Assembly: GCF_947495995.1 (NCBI RefSeq)
Contig: NZ_CANMAX010000002.1
Span: forward strand, 496,001-560,000
DNA from: an uncultured Tenacibaculum sp.
GTDB lineage: Bacteria; Bacteroidota; Bacteroidia; Flavobacteriales; Flavobacteriaceae
Direction of reading: 5' to 3'
Length of the DNA stretch: 64,000 bases
Shown one piece after another: positions 33,304 through 41,517 of the stretch; the first letter of the stretch is position 1, and each line of letters starts with the position of its first letter. Below the pieces are notes generated by a model. That model saw only the letters and a list, made by a program, of their open reading frames with translations. It did no database searches and was not told where the DNA came from. A program made the translations under genes and the position numbers.

Positions 33304-35064
33304 TTATTCAGTCCAAGCTCTCCAATTTCTTATTGATTTACTGTACAAGAAAATTCCTAATATCCATACAACAATCGTAAACCAAAATCCGTATTCATCG
33401 AACCATAATACATATGGATCTTTATTTCTTTGAGGATAACTAAGTATTTGTTTATAGTATAAAATTGAAAATAATACTATTAATGGAATTGCAAATTGCG
33501 CCAATGTAAATAAGATAGACACGAAACCTTTCTTCCATTTTCTTGTTAAACCAATTATAGACAAAACGACAAGTGAAATGTTAATTAACAATGCTGCGAG
33601 TATTCCAATAGTTTTATCTACTCTTAAATATTTATCTAAAATGTAAATAATTAAAATACCAAAAATCATAACTACACAAGCAGCAACAGCACTCAACAAA
33701 ATATTTCTGATACTGGTTGTTTTGAATGTAAATAACAATAATGCTACTAAAATTGACATTACTATAAATACATATAAACTGTCTACATCAAATTTTGTAT
33801 TGTATGAACTGTGAACATTCTTGAAAAATGTTTTTAAATTTCCAAAATCACAATACGGAACTTCTTTAAAATATTCTTCATATTCTGTTTCTTTCAAAAT
33901 ACTTTTTCTGTCTTCTGTTTTCTGGAATCGATCATAATATAACTGTTCTTTTTTACTGATATTTATAGGAATAGCTATAGTATCTATTCTAGTTTTCAGT
34001 TTAAAATAACTGTATCTAAATTTTTCTTCTTGATATTCATCAGGCTTACGATCTTTAATATTTATAATATACTTATAATCGTTTTCAAGATTAATTAAAT
34101 ACAGCCAATCTTTGATATTCAAGTTATGTTTTACATTATATTTCTCAGCAAGTACAAAGAATTTTTTCAATTCGTTTTCTATACTATTACTATCTTTTTT
34201 AGATAAAAGATTGTAATAATCTTTTACTCTTTTTTTAGAATCAGTATTAGTTTGTCCGTAATCTATAAACTCTTGAGAATAGTTATATAAGTTCGGAACA
34301 AATAAGTTTTTAAACGGAGTAACATCATACACATTTCGATATCTAAAAGGATTTCTATCAACCGCATATTCCTTTTTGTTATAAACATCATCAAAAGCAT
34401 GTGCATTATTCTCAATATCTTTTGCTATTAAATCTTTATCAAGCTTATAAAATTGATAATACTTATCATTATATTTTAAATAGGGTTTGGTAGTATCAAT
34501 TCTAACACCTAAAAATCTTTTACTATCTGTTGAAACAGATTCTAAAGGAAAAGGATGTGGATACTGTTTTTCTTCAATATCATAGTTTGTTCTATTTTTC
34601 AGGAAGAAAATTGCAGCATTATTAAACTTTTTGATATCTGTATCAATTTCATTCCAATCGTAAAGCTTTTTAATCTTGGTAACGACACCTTTTTTATAAG
34701 AATAATAATGTGTGATGTTTGTAAATAGAATTACAAATGTGATACAAAACTGTAAGAACAGCTTACCTTTTTTAAACGGATATAAACTTTTAAAAGCATT
34801 ATTTTTCAAATAATAGATAATCCACAATAAAAGTGACACTATGGAAATTAAAGATCCGATCAATAGAGCTGGAGAATCATAATAAAATCCTGATAAAGTA
34901 TAATGCGCAGCTACATTTTCCTGTGAATTAATTGATAGAAAACCAGCAATAAAGAATCCTAAATGGAGTATTACAGCCAAAGCTAACATCCAAACCAACC
35001 TTGTATTCCAAATTAAAGGATAATGTTCTACTAAGTATTTATTTATTTTTTTTATCGTTTTCAT
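33304..35064 (-). CDS. Large membrane protein, probable ABC-cassette permease
   Basis: A 586-residue protein with three N-terminal hydrophobic segments (about 23-42, 68-90, 105-120), a large soluble domain (about 125-400) and five or six C-terminal helices (YVFIVMSILVALLLF onward). This fits an ABC-2-like exporter partner. Its start is 9 bp after the stop of the ATPase gene. Substrate unknown. Confidence 0.65.
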   Translation of the reverse strand: MKTIKKINKYLVEHYPLIWNTRLVWMLALAVILHLGFFIAGFLSINSQENVAAHYTLSGFYYDSPALLIGSLISIVSLLLWIIYYLKNNAFKSLYPFKKGKLFLQFCITFVILFTNITHYYSYKKGVVTKIKKLYDWNEIDTDIKKFNNAAIFFLKNRTNYDIEEKQYPHPFPLESVSTDSKRFLGVRIDTTKPYLKYNDKYYQFYKLDKDLIAKDIENNAHAFDDVYNKKEYAVDRNPFRYRNVYDVTPFKNLFVPNLYNYSQEFIDYGQTNTDSKKRVKDYYNLLSKKDSNSIENELKKFFVLAEKYNVKHNLNIKDWLYLINLENDYKYIINIKDRKPDEYQEEKFRYSYFKLKTRIDTIAIPINISKKEQLYYDRFQKTEDRKSILKETEYEEYFKEVPYCDFGNLKTFFKNVHSSYNTKFDVDSLYVFIVMSILVALLLFTFKTTSIRNILLSAVAACVVMIFGILIIYILDKYLRVDKTIGILAALLINISLVVLSIIGLTRKWKKGFVSILFTLAQFAIPLIVLFSILYYKQILSYPQRNKDPYVLWFDEYGFWFTIVVWILGIFLYSKSIRNWRAWTE

Positions 35065-35073
35065 AGGTAAGTT

Positions 35074-36243
35074 TTAATACACGAAAAATCTTCGAGTTGA
35101 TTTAGAGATATCTCTTATGTATTGAATTTTAAAATTGTTTGAAGCTATAATTGATAAAACTGTATTGAAAGTAATGTCATTATCTTTAAAATAAATAATG
35201 TAGACACCTCCATTATATTCTATTTGCTCTAAATCATATTCTTCAAAAACCTTTTCTATTTCTTCTCTAGAATTTGTAGTATCTAACTCTATTATTAGTT
35301 TGTTTTCTTCATCAGTATTTATGCCTAAAAGGTCGGTAGGTTTTCCGTTTCTTAAATAAATTACTTCATCTGAAACTTTTTCTACTTCATATAATTGCTG
35401 TGAAGAAAAAATCATAGCAATCGGATTTACATGTGATTTTGCTAACATTTTTAAATCCTCTAAAATTACCTGTTGAGCAAGGATATCTAAATTAGCTAAC
35501 GGTTCATCTAATAAAACAATTTCTGGTTTTCTTAGCATTGTTCTGGCCAGTTCGAAACGCATTTTATATCCAGATGATAATTCACTCCATTTTAAATCTT
35601 TGTATTTCCATAAGCCAAATCGAGCAATCATCATATGTACAAGTAAGTGATTTTTCTCTCCTGTCACTCCGTGATGAACCAAAGCAAATTTTAAATTGTC
35701 AATTACACTTCCATACCATTTAGAAGTTCTTTGTGGTATGTAAACTAACTTCGATTTTAAATCATAAAGATCTGAAGTTGCATCTAGAAAAGAGTATGAT
35801 AATGATCCTGATGATTTCTCAATTAAGGATCCTAAAATAGTAAGTAATGTTGTTTTTCCATTTCCATTTTCTCCTACTAAACCATAAATATCACCTCTTT
35901 TAAGAGTTACATCAATTGGTCCTAATTTAAATTTTCCTCTATTGTATTCTTTTACAATTGATTTTCCTTCTAAAATGGTATTTCCAATAACATTTTTATC
36001 TTCAATAGGAACATTCTTAATAATCGTAACACATGATAAAAAATCTTCTTCTAAAGTCGATTTATCCTGTGTTTCATTTTCATAAAGCGCTACAAAATTT
36101 AATGTTTCTTTAAAAACATTAACATCATCTGTGTGTAAAGCTGCATCAAGTAGTATTCTATAACCTAAAGAATGATCTCCTTGTTGGAAATATTCTACAG
36201 CCTGATTAATAAGTATTTCTTGTTTTGTCAACTTATTTTCCAT
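35074..36243 (-). CDS. ABC transporter ATP-binding protein
   Basis: A 389-residue protein. Residues 1-85 are a helical repeat-like extension. The nucleotide-binding domain has Walker A GENGNGKT (124-131), signature LSSGYKMRFELAR and Walker B VLLDEPLANLD. A C-terminal domain of about 75 residues follows. It heads a four-gene cassette. Such cassettes occur as passengers in defence-like islands; no direct RNA link is visible. Confidence 0.88.
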   Translation of the reverse strand: MENKLTKQEILINQAVEYFQQGDHSLGYRILLDAALHTDDVNVFKETLNFVALYENETQDKSTLEEDFLSCVTIIKNVPIEDKNVIGNTILEGKSIVKEYNRGKFKLGPIDVTLKRGDIYGLVGENGNGKTTLLTILGSLIEKSSGSLSYSFLDATSDLYDLKSKLVYIPQRTSKWYGSVIDNLKFALVHHGVTGEKNHLLVHMMIARFGLWKYKDLKWSELSSGYKMRFELARTMLRKPEIVLLDEPLANLDILAQQVILEDLKMLAKSHVNPIAMIFSSQQLYEVEKVSDEVIYLRNGKPTDLLGINTDEENKLIIELDTTNSREEIEKVFEEYDLEQIEYNGGVYIIYFKDNDITFNTVLSIIASNNFKIQYIRDISKSTRRFFVY

Positions 36244-36402
36244 AACAATTCTTAATTTTTTAATAAGTTATACTTCTGTAAAACTAGACTTTATTTCTCT
36301 TTTCTAAAAATTTGAACCTTTTTTCGTTAGCGTATTATGTATAAATGCTTATTGAATTTGTTTTTTCTAATAAATGTTTCATAGTCTTAATTTTTTTAAA
36401 AA

Positions 36403-36473
36403 GAAAGAGGGTTGGAATCGAACCAACATCATCGGATTAGCATTCCGCTGCTTTCCAATTAGCTTACCTCTTT
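36403..36473 (-). tRNA. Odd tRNA, Ser (GCT) anticodon on a class I body
   Basis: Acceptor AAAGAGG/CCTCTTT, T arm GTTGG-TTCGATT-CCAAC, anticodon arm CGGA-ATGCTAA-TCCG. GCU is a Ser anticodon, but the variable region is short, whereas bacterial tRNA-Ser has a long arm. Function uncertain. Confidence 0.65.
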
Positions 36474-36489
36474 CTTTTATTTTAAAAAA

Positions 36490-36563
36490 TGAAGATAGGC
36501 TGGAGTCGAACCAGCAACCTTATGCGTGACAGGCATATATTCTTCCATTGAACTACTATCTTC
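36490..36563 (-). tRNA. tRNA-Asp-like (GTC), second copy
   Basis: Acceptor GAAGATA/TATCTTC, anticodon arm TATGC-CTGTCAC-GCATA, T arm GCTGG-TTCGACT-CCAGC. It starts 3 bp after the stop of the SDR gene, so it is probably co-transcribed and excised. Discriminator A differs from the normal tRNA-Asp at 18800 (G). Confidence 0.78.
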
Positions 36564-36566
36564 ATA

Positions 36567-37928
36567 TTACCAATTTTCTATTTTGTAATTTTTCAGCAAT
36601 GTTCCAGCTAATATAGGTTTTTCTTGAATTCCTTCTAAAATTGGCTGTAAAATTCTAGCTGCTCCATCTGCAGAATCTAAAGGAGGAATATAGCCTCTTT
36701 TAAACTGTTTTTCTCGTAAAATTTCTTTTGCTCCTGTAGAAATCCAACCTACATCAACGGCATACATCAAAACATTATGATCTTTTTCAAACTGTTTACC
36801 AGAAGTTCTAGTCATCATATTTAATGCTGCTTTTGTCATATTTGTATGTGGATGAAAAATCGTTTTATTATTGTAACTAAATTGTCCTTCAGAAGAAGTT
36901 ACATTAATAATGAATCGTTTATTAAACTTAGATTTTGAGAATAAAGGTGTTAATTCTTTAATCAAAAAATAAGGTGATATCTGATTAATCAAATTAACTT
37001 CTAATAATTCGTACATAGACACTTCTTCTAAAGTTGAATTCCAACTTGTTTTTTCTCTAGTATCGATAGGCTGTCCAAATCTATTCATTTTAAAATCCTG
37101 ATATTCTTCAGAGTTCACTAATAAATTGGTTTCTTGCAATACTGAAGTTGTATTAGCAATACACAAATTTTCATCAGAATTTAAAAGCAACTTCTGCTCT
37201 TGTTGAACTAATGGTGTGTAATATGTGTCGTTGTATTTAATAGTTTGTGCTGCGTTATTTATTAAAATATTTAAAGTACTGTAACTAGACTTATAGAATT
37301 TAATAAACTCTTTAACTGCTGTTAAGTTTCTTAAATCTAAGCCGTAAACTATTAATTTATCTTTCCAATCATTATAGTCTTCTTCTTTTTTAAACTGATC
37401 TAAAGCTGAAGCTGGAAACCTACTTGTAACTACAACATTTGCATTAGCTCGTAATATTTTTAAAGCTGTTGCATAACCAATTTTTACTCTTCCTCCAGTG
37501 ATAATTACGTTTCTTCCTTCTAAATCAATATTCTTAAATCTATTTTCATAATTTTCTTCAGCACAATTCGGACACATTCTATTATAAAAAAAATGGACTT
37601 TATTGTACTGTACATTACAGACATAACAATTCTTAGGTTTATTTATCGACTTAAATTCTTTAGTAGTGTTCAATTCACCTTCAGCATATAACGTTTCATT
37701 ACGAATTGCATTTTTGAAAATAGTAGATTCTTTTAAAACATTTAAATCGTGTTTTAATCTTTCCTGAGTAGACTCATAACTCTTTTGCTTTTTCGCTTTT
37801 TTATGAATCTTAGTAATTAAACCAGAAAACAATTGATTATCTGGATTATGAAAAGGATTGTCTTTTAAAGTTTGTAGTACTTTAATGCAATTATCCCATT
37901 CTTCTTGAGTAAATTGATATGTTTCCAT
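36567..37928 (-). CDS. SDR-fold protein with zinc knuckles
   Basis: A 453-residue protein. Residues 100-125 contain two CxxC knuckles (CYVCNVQY, CPNC). A Rossmann short-chain dehydrogenase domain follows (NVIITGGRVKIGYATALKIL at about 138; ILINNAAQT). The usual YxxxK is replaced by TNMTK, so the catalytic Tyr is missing and dehydrogenase activity is doubtful. It is flanked by tRNA genes on both sides with gaps of 3 and 13 bp. Confidence 0.8.
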   Translation of the reverse strand: METYQFTQEEWDNCIKVLQTLKDNPFHNPDNQLFSGLITKIHKKAKKQKSYESTQERLKHDLNVLKESTIFKNAIRNETLYAEGELNTTKEFKSINKPKNCYVCNVQYNKVHFFYNRMCPNCAEENYENRFKNIDLEGRNVIITGGRVKIGYATALKILRANANVVVTSRFPASALDQFKKEEDYNDWKDKLIVYGLDLRNLTAVKEFIKFYKSSYSTLNILINNAAQTIKYNDTYYTPLVQQEQKLLLNSDENLCIANTTSVLQETNLLVNSEEYQDFKMNRFGQPIDTREKTSWNSTLEEVSMYELLEVNLINQISPYFLIKELTPLFSKSKFNKRFIINVTSSEGQFSYNNKTIFHPHTNMTKAALNMMTRTSGKQFEKDHNVLMYAVDVGWISTGAKEILREKQFKRGYIPPLDSADGAARILQPILEGIQEKPILAGTLLKNYKIENW

Positions 37929-37941
37929 ATGATTTTCTTTG

Positions 37942-38016
37942 TGGAATAGACGAGACTCGAACTCGCATCTGGGTCTAGCCGGACACCTAGTTTTTCTCCA
38001 TTTAAACTACTATCCC
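37942..38016 (-). tRNA. Odd tRNA with 8-nt anticodon loop
   Basis: Acceptor GGGATAG/CTATTCC, D arm GTTT...AAAC, T arm GCGAG-TTCGAGT-CTCGT. The anticodon stem CTAG/CTAG encloses GTGTCCGG, one nt too long, so the anticodon (CCG or GTC) is not clear. It lies between the SDR-like and MtfA-like genes. Confidence 0.6.
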
Positions 38017-38027
38017 ATTTAATTTTT

Positions 38028-38801
38028 TTAATCTACAGTAAAGCAATCATCTAACATTTGATATAACTTCGGATGTTTCCTTTTCAATAACATTGGTCGT
38101 TCAAAAAAGTACTCACTGGCTACAGCAAAAAATTCTTCTTTAGAAGTACCTCCGTAATTTCTAATATCAGAATCATCGTTATTAATATCTTCCATTTTAT
38201 CATGAACTAAATCTAGCCAAACTAATAAATTCTTATTGTCTAATAATGCTTTAGGAATACCGTCAATATTTCCGTCTAGTTTATCAAGTAAATGAACAAA
38301 TTCATGAATTCCGGTATTTCCTTTATCAGTTTTGTTCGAAAAACCGTGGTGTAAAGCTCTTCTCGATAGAATCATTTTATTTTCAAAGCGTCCATTTCCA
38401 ACTAATCCACCAATAATTTTATTTTTTGACTTTGCTTCAAATTCTAAATCTTCATTAAAATAATCTGGATAAATAATCACAGTTTTTAAATTAGGATACA
38501 TAAAATTATTAAAACCAAAAACTGGTATAATAGCACTGGCCGCAACTAACAAAATATCTAAATCTTCTAATTCAAAATCAACCGCAACAATTTCTACACG
38601 ATTTAAAAAAGTCTGAATTCGTTTCTTAAAATGTAAACGATCTTCTGTATTTAATTGTTGATAAAACAGTACATTTTCTTCTAATATTGTACACCAATGT
38701 TTTTGAATTTCAACAGTATTAGTTTTAGGTTCAACTTTTTCTTTAGTAATTGATTTGTATACTAAAAAAAGGATAATAAGAGTACTAATGATATATAACA
38801 A
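38028..38801 (-). CDS. MtfA-family zinc metallopeptidase, membrane-anchored
   Basis: A 257-residue protein with an N-terminal membrane helix (residues 2-17) and the M90/MtfA core: HEFVH (166-170) in GIHEFVHLLDKLDGNIDGIP, and a downstream Glu in TSKEEFFAVASEYFFERP. Members are zinc aminopeptidases; E. coli MtfA binds the Mlc repressor. Its role in the island is unclear. The stop lies 11 bp before a tRNA gene. Confidence 0.87.
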   Translation of the reverse strand: MLYIISTLIILFLVYKSITKEKVEPKTNTVEIQKHWCTILEENVLFYQQLNTEDRLHFKKRIQTFLNRVEIVAVDFELEDLDILLVAASAIIPVFGFNNFMYPNLKTVIIYPDYFNEDLEFEAKSKNKIIGGLVGNGRFENKMILSRRALHHGFSNKTDKGNTGIHEFVHLLDKLDGNIDGIPKALLDNKNLLVWLDLVHDKMEDINNDDSDIRNYGGTSKEEFFAVASEYFFERPMLLKRKHPKLYQMLDDCFTVD

Positions 38802-38830
38802 AATACTTTTTCTTTTAGGCTAAAATACTA

Positions 38831-39517
38831 TTATTTTTCATTTTCTGAATTTAGAAAAGGTTCTACAAAACCAATAAATTCTAAATTGCTTTTTTTCCAT
38901 CTTGCTCCGTGACCAGAAGCAATACGAACTTCATAAATCAACTCGTGTTTAAAATGATAAAATACATTCCACCAAGTTTTATGATGTAGCAAATATTGTA
39001 TCAGTTCTTTTACCTTTTCTTCTTTCTGCTTCGGATTTCCTTCTACTCTACCCCAAAAGTTATTTGTTGTTCGTTCTGAATGTTTTTCAAAAGCTCGAAC
39101 TGCTTTAGTAACGTGTATATTATACTGCTCAAAACTAGCTTTAAAAACATCTCCATTTAAAGGTGGAAGTGCGTTTATAGTGTTATCTGTTGCTGATGTT
39201 AAACGTTGCCCTATAACCAAAAGAAAATCGGTAATATCTGTATGTTGAAATCTTTGAATTAATTCATCAACTTCATTTATCTCAAACAAAAATAGAAACT
39301 GTTCATAGGCAGCTTTTCTATCACTTTGAATTTCTTCTTCGAAATATGGTAAAGTTAGCGTATTTAAAAAATTAGCATCTGAATAATAACTATGTAAATT
39401 AGATATGAAACACGTCAAATGTTCTTCTTTACAATACGTTAAATAATGTTTTTCTTCTTTTTCAATTAACTTTTTTTGCAAAGCTAATAGTTTAATATGT
39501 AATTCTTCTTTTTTCAT
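38831..39517 (-). CDS. Unknown protein under the array-type operator
   Basis: A 228-residue soluble, mostly helical protein (MKKEELHIKLLALQKKLIEK ... SGHGARWKKSNLEFIGFVEPF). Family not recognised. Its promoter (39537-39572) has the same operator layout as the two abnormal tRNA arrays and the Rnl1-like ligase, so it very probably belongs to the same RNA-directed response. The start codon is about 20 bp from the TTTG box, giving a short leader. Confidence 0.68.
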   Translation of the reverse strand: MKKEELHIKLLALQKKLIEKEEKHYLTYCKEEHLTCFISNLHSYYSDANFLNTLTLPYFEEEIQSDRKAAYEQFLFLFEINEVDELIQRFQHTDITDFLLVIGQRLTSATDNTINALPPLNGDVFKASFEQYNIHVTKAVRAFEKHSERTTNNFWGRVEGNPKQKEEKVKELIQYLLHHKTWWNVFYHFKHELIYEVRIASGHGARWKKSNLEFIGFVEPFLNSENEK

Positions 39518-39536
39518 GTTTTATTGAATAACACAG

Positions 39537-39572
39537 CAAACTTAATTTATTACTACGTATTCTTTTTACGTA
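39537..39572 (-). promoter_or_regulatory. Promoter with TACGTA-N7-TACGTA operator
   Basis: Minus strand TACGTA-AAAAGAA-TACGTA (39554-39572), 13 nt, TTTG (39537-39540). The inverted repeat is perfect (CTACGTA/TACGTAG). Confidence 0.72.
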
Positions 39573-39713
39573 GCAATTTAAAAAATTAGAAATGGAAAGA
39601 TTTTTACTTGCATCTTTGGGTATTTTCCATTGTTTTGTCTTTTAAACTACATTTCTAATTTTAATAGTTTCCGAATTTAATTCGAAATTATTTTTAAATA
39701 ATTAATTCTACTT

Positions 39714-39745
39714 AATGAGAACCTGAAACAAGTTCAGGTTGACGT
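39714..39745. repeat. Palindromic intergenic repeat (CCTGAAACAAGTTCAGG type)
   Basis: ACCTGAAACAAGTTCAGGTT with flanking AATGAG and GACGT. Same sequence at 42356-42387; related arms at 46231 and 47286. Confidence 0.7.
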
Positions 39746-39749
39746 TACT

Positions 39750-40751
39750 TTACTTGAATAAAAGTACTTCTTTAACTAAACTAACAGCTTCTTTGTTAAG
39801 CACTTTAGTAAATAGTTTTTGACGTTCTTTTTCAATAGTATTCCACTCATCTTCGTAATCTTTCTTAAAATCTACAAAAGCATCTTGAGATAGTAAACCA
39901 ATAGTTTTTCCAGTTTGTTTTGGTTCAAAATCACCAAGTTTACTTTGCACGTTCATTAGTCTGTTTTCGTTAATGTAACTCATTAGTTTTTCTAGTGTTT
40001 CCTTTTCTTTATCTGAAAATGATACCACAGTAGTTTTTCTAACTCGTGTTGTTGCATGTGAACGTTCAGACCATTTTTCGTTTTTGTTTTTAAAGATTAC
40101 TCGTGTTCCATTTTTAAAAATTTTACTTATTACAGGTTTAATTACTACACCTTCACAAGTGTTATCTTTAATCTCTGGAAGATCAAGCCAACCTGGAATC
40201 TTTGAATCGAACTCGTTTGAATATGCTAGACAATCTTTAAATGAACCTTCAAAAAGTGATTTTGCATAAAATAGTCCAACGGTTTCAAAAAGTTCATTCG
40301 CTTCATTTACATTTAGATACACATCTTGATCGATACGAATATCAAAAGCATAAAAATCGTTATCAGGTGTGTAAAAAACTCCTTTTTGAATTCTTGACAT
40401 TCCTTTTGATTTTGGTACTTCTGGATGTTCGTAACTACCTCCAAAGATTTCACCATAGACCGTAACTTCAGCTATGGTTGGATATTTTTCTTTAACAAGT
40501 ACGTATAGTTTTTCAATAGCTGTTCTATATTTTTCTAGTACGTATTTGTAGTTGTTAAATTTTTCGTCTTCAGCAATTAACCCACTACGTTTTGCGACTT
40601 GAATTACTTCTCCATCTGTAATGAAAGAAAAGTTAGATCCGTGCACTTTTTCTTGAACTACATATTTTTCTTTATCATATCCATGAAGATAAACTTGCTC
40701 AATTTGTTTTTCACGATATGTGTTTTCAATACTGTTATATTTCTTAAACAT
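39750..40751 (-). CDS. ATP-dependent RNA ligase, T4 Rnl2-like
   Basis: A 333-residue nucleotidyltransferase-type ligase. Motif I is EKVHGSNF with Lys35 as the expected AMP-accepting residue; then AKRSGLI, a FYAFDI block, CEGVVIKP (motif IV) and RVIFKNKNEKWSE (motif V). The C-terminal 90 residues are helical. Rnl2-type enzymes seal 3'-OH/5'-phosphate nicks in duplex RNA, so they suit ends healed by the island's Pnkp-like enzyme. It lies 53 bp after an unusual 54-nt tRNA-like sequence. Confidence 0.92.
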   Translation of the reverse strand: MFKKYNSIENTYREKQIEQVYLHGYDKEKYVVQEKVHGSNFSFITDGEVIQVAKRSGLIAEDEKFNNYKYVLEKYRTAIEKLYVLVKEKYPTIAEVTVYGEIFGGSYEHPEVPKSKGMSRIQKGVFYTPDNDFYAFDIRIDQDVYLNVNEANELFETVGLFYAKSLFEGSFKDCLAYSNEFDSKIPGWLDLPEIKDNTCEGVVIKPVISKIFKNGTRVIFKNKNEKWSERSHATTRVRKTTVVSFSDKEKETLEKLMSYINENRLMNVQSKLGDFEPKQTGKTIGLLSQDAFVDFKKDYEDEWNTIEKERQKLFTKVLNKEAVSLVKEVLLFK

Positions 40752-40796
40752 GATCTTAATTTTTTAATAATTACTAATTCTCTTTTCGCGCGCTTG

Positions 40797-40850
40797 TGTA
40801 GAAGATGAGATTCGAACTCATTGCTATTAAACATTCCTTTATGCTTCTAC
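40797..40850 (-). ncRNA. 54-nt mini-tRNA-like sequence
   Basis: Acceptor GTAGAAG/CTTCTAC and T arm ATGAG-TTCGAAT-CTCAT are perfect, but only 22 nt link acceptor and T arm, with at most one weak hairpin (TAAA/TTTA). So it lacks a D arm, and has no normal anticodon arm. It resembles an acceptor-T minihelix. Confidence 0.6.
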
Positions 40851-40894
40851 GTTTTCATTAACTCTTTAAAACACTTTTCTTTAATACTGACAAT

Positions 40895-40926
40895 AAAAAA
40901 AGCACCTCGTTTCGGAGGTGCTTTTA
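40895..40926. terminator. Terminator of small-ORF cassette 3b
   Basis: AGCACCTC/GAGGTGCT with a 6-nt loop, A7 before and T4 after. It ends the ORF at 40947-41051. Confidence 0.82.
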
Positions 40927-40946
40927 AAATTTATATACTAAACTTT

Positions 40947-41051
40947 TTACTGTCTATACCTCCTGATTTTCATTTGAAATAACTCCATAACAATACTTGC
41001 ACTATTTATTTGTGCTCTTTTATTAGTATTCCAATCTTGGATGTTATTCAT
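40947..41051 (-). CDS. Tiny protein of cassette 3b (34 aa)
   Basis: A 34-codon basic ORF starting MNNIQDWNTNKRAQINSAS. Promoter TTG-N20-CATATTTG at 41088-41118 and the terminator above match cassettes 1b and 2b. No family is recognised. Confidence 0.5.
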   Translation of the reverse strand: MNNIQDWNTNKRAQINSASIVMELFQMKIRRYRQ

Positions 41052-41087
41052 TTTTAGCATTTCTTATGAATTAATTTTTTCGTGGTG

Positions 41088-41118
41088 CAAATATGTGTTA
41101 AATATCCCAAATACACAA
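41088..41118 (-). promoter_or_regulatory. Bacteroidetes-type promoter, cassette 3b
   Basis: Minus strand TTG (41118-41116), 20 nt, CATATTTG (41095-41088). Confidence 0.65.
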
Positions 41119-41159
41119 ATCACAAAAACTTAAAAATCAAACATTTAACTCAAAATAAA

Positions 41160-41190
41160 TCAATAAATTCCCTGTCCGTAGTTTTACGGA
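41160..41190 (-). ncRNA. Conserved hairpin + CAGG element, copy 3
   Basis: Minus strand TCCGTA-AAAC-TACGGA then CAGGGAATTTATTG. The loop is AAAC rather than GAAA; the stem is perfectly paired. Confidence 0.58.
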
Positions 41191-41292
41191 TACACAACAA
41201 ACTTGTTACTATTTTGATTACTAGTTATTTGTTGATTTAGCATCGACTATGTGTTTGCTTTTTAACTTTCTAAGATTTTTTATCATTTTTTA

Positions 41293-41331
41293 CAAAAAAA
41301 AGCGTCCAACTTAAAAATTGGACGCTTTTAC
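41293..41331 (-). terminator. Terminator of small-ORF cassette 3a
   Basis: AGCGTCCAA/TTGGACGCT, 9 bp with an 8-nt loop. Same stem as cassettes 1a and 2a. Confidence 0.85.
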
Positions 41332-41357
41332 TATGAATTATTATTTATTTTTAATCT

Positions 41358-41471
41358 CTATTTTCTTCTGAAATAATTACATAACGTCCTTTCTGCGTTC
41401 ATCCAATTTAGATAAACACCAGCATCTTTTCTCGATATTTGAATTGTGTTATGTAATGATTCTTGTTTCAT
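41358..41471 (-). CDS. Tiny protein of cassette 3a (37 aa, MKQESLHNT start)
   Basis: A 37-codon ORF starting MKQESLHNTIQISRKDAG with a basic C terminus. Its first nine residues match the ORF at 20062-20193 except one. A CATATTTG box at 41480-41487 places the expected transcript start within a few nt of the ATG, so translation may be leaderless. No family is recognised. Confidence 0.55.
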   Translation of the reverse strand: MKQESLHNTIQISRKDAGVYLNWMNAERTLCNYFRRK

Positions 41472-41517
41472 TTCTAATGCAAATATGCAATATTTTTTAG
41501 AATTTGAAAATTGTAAT

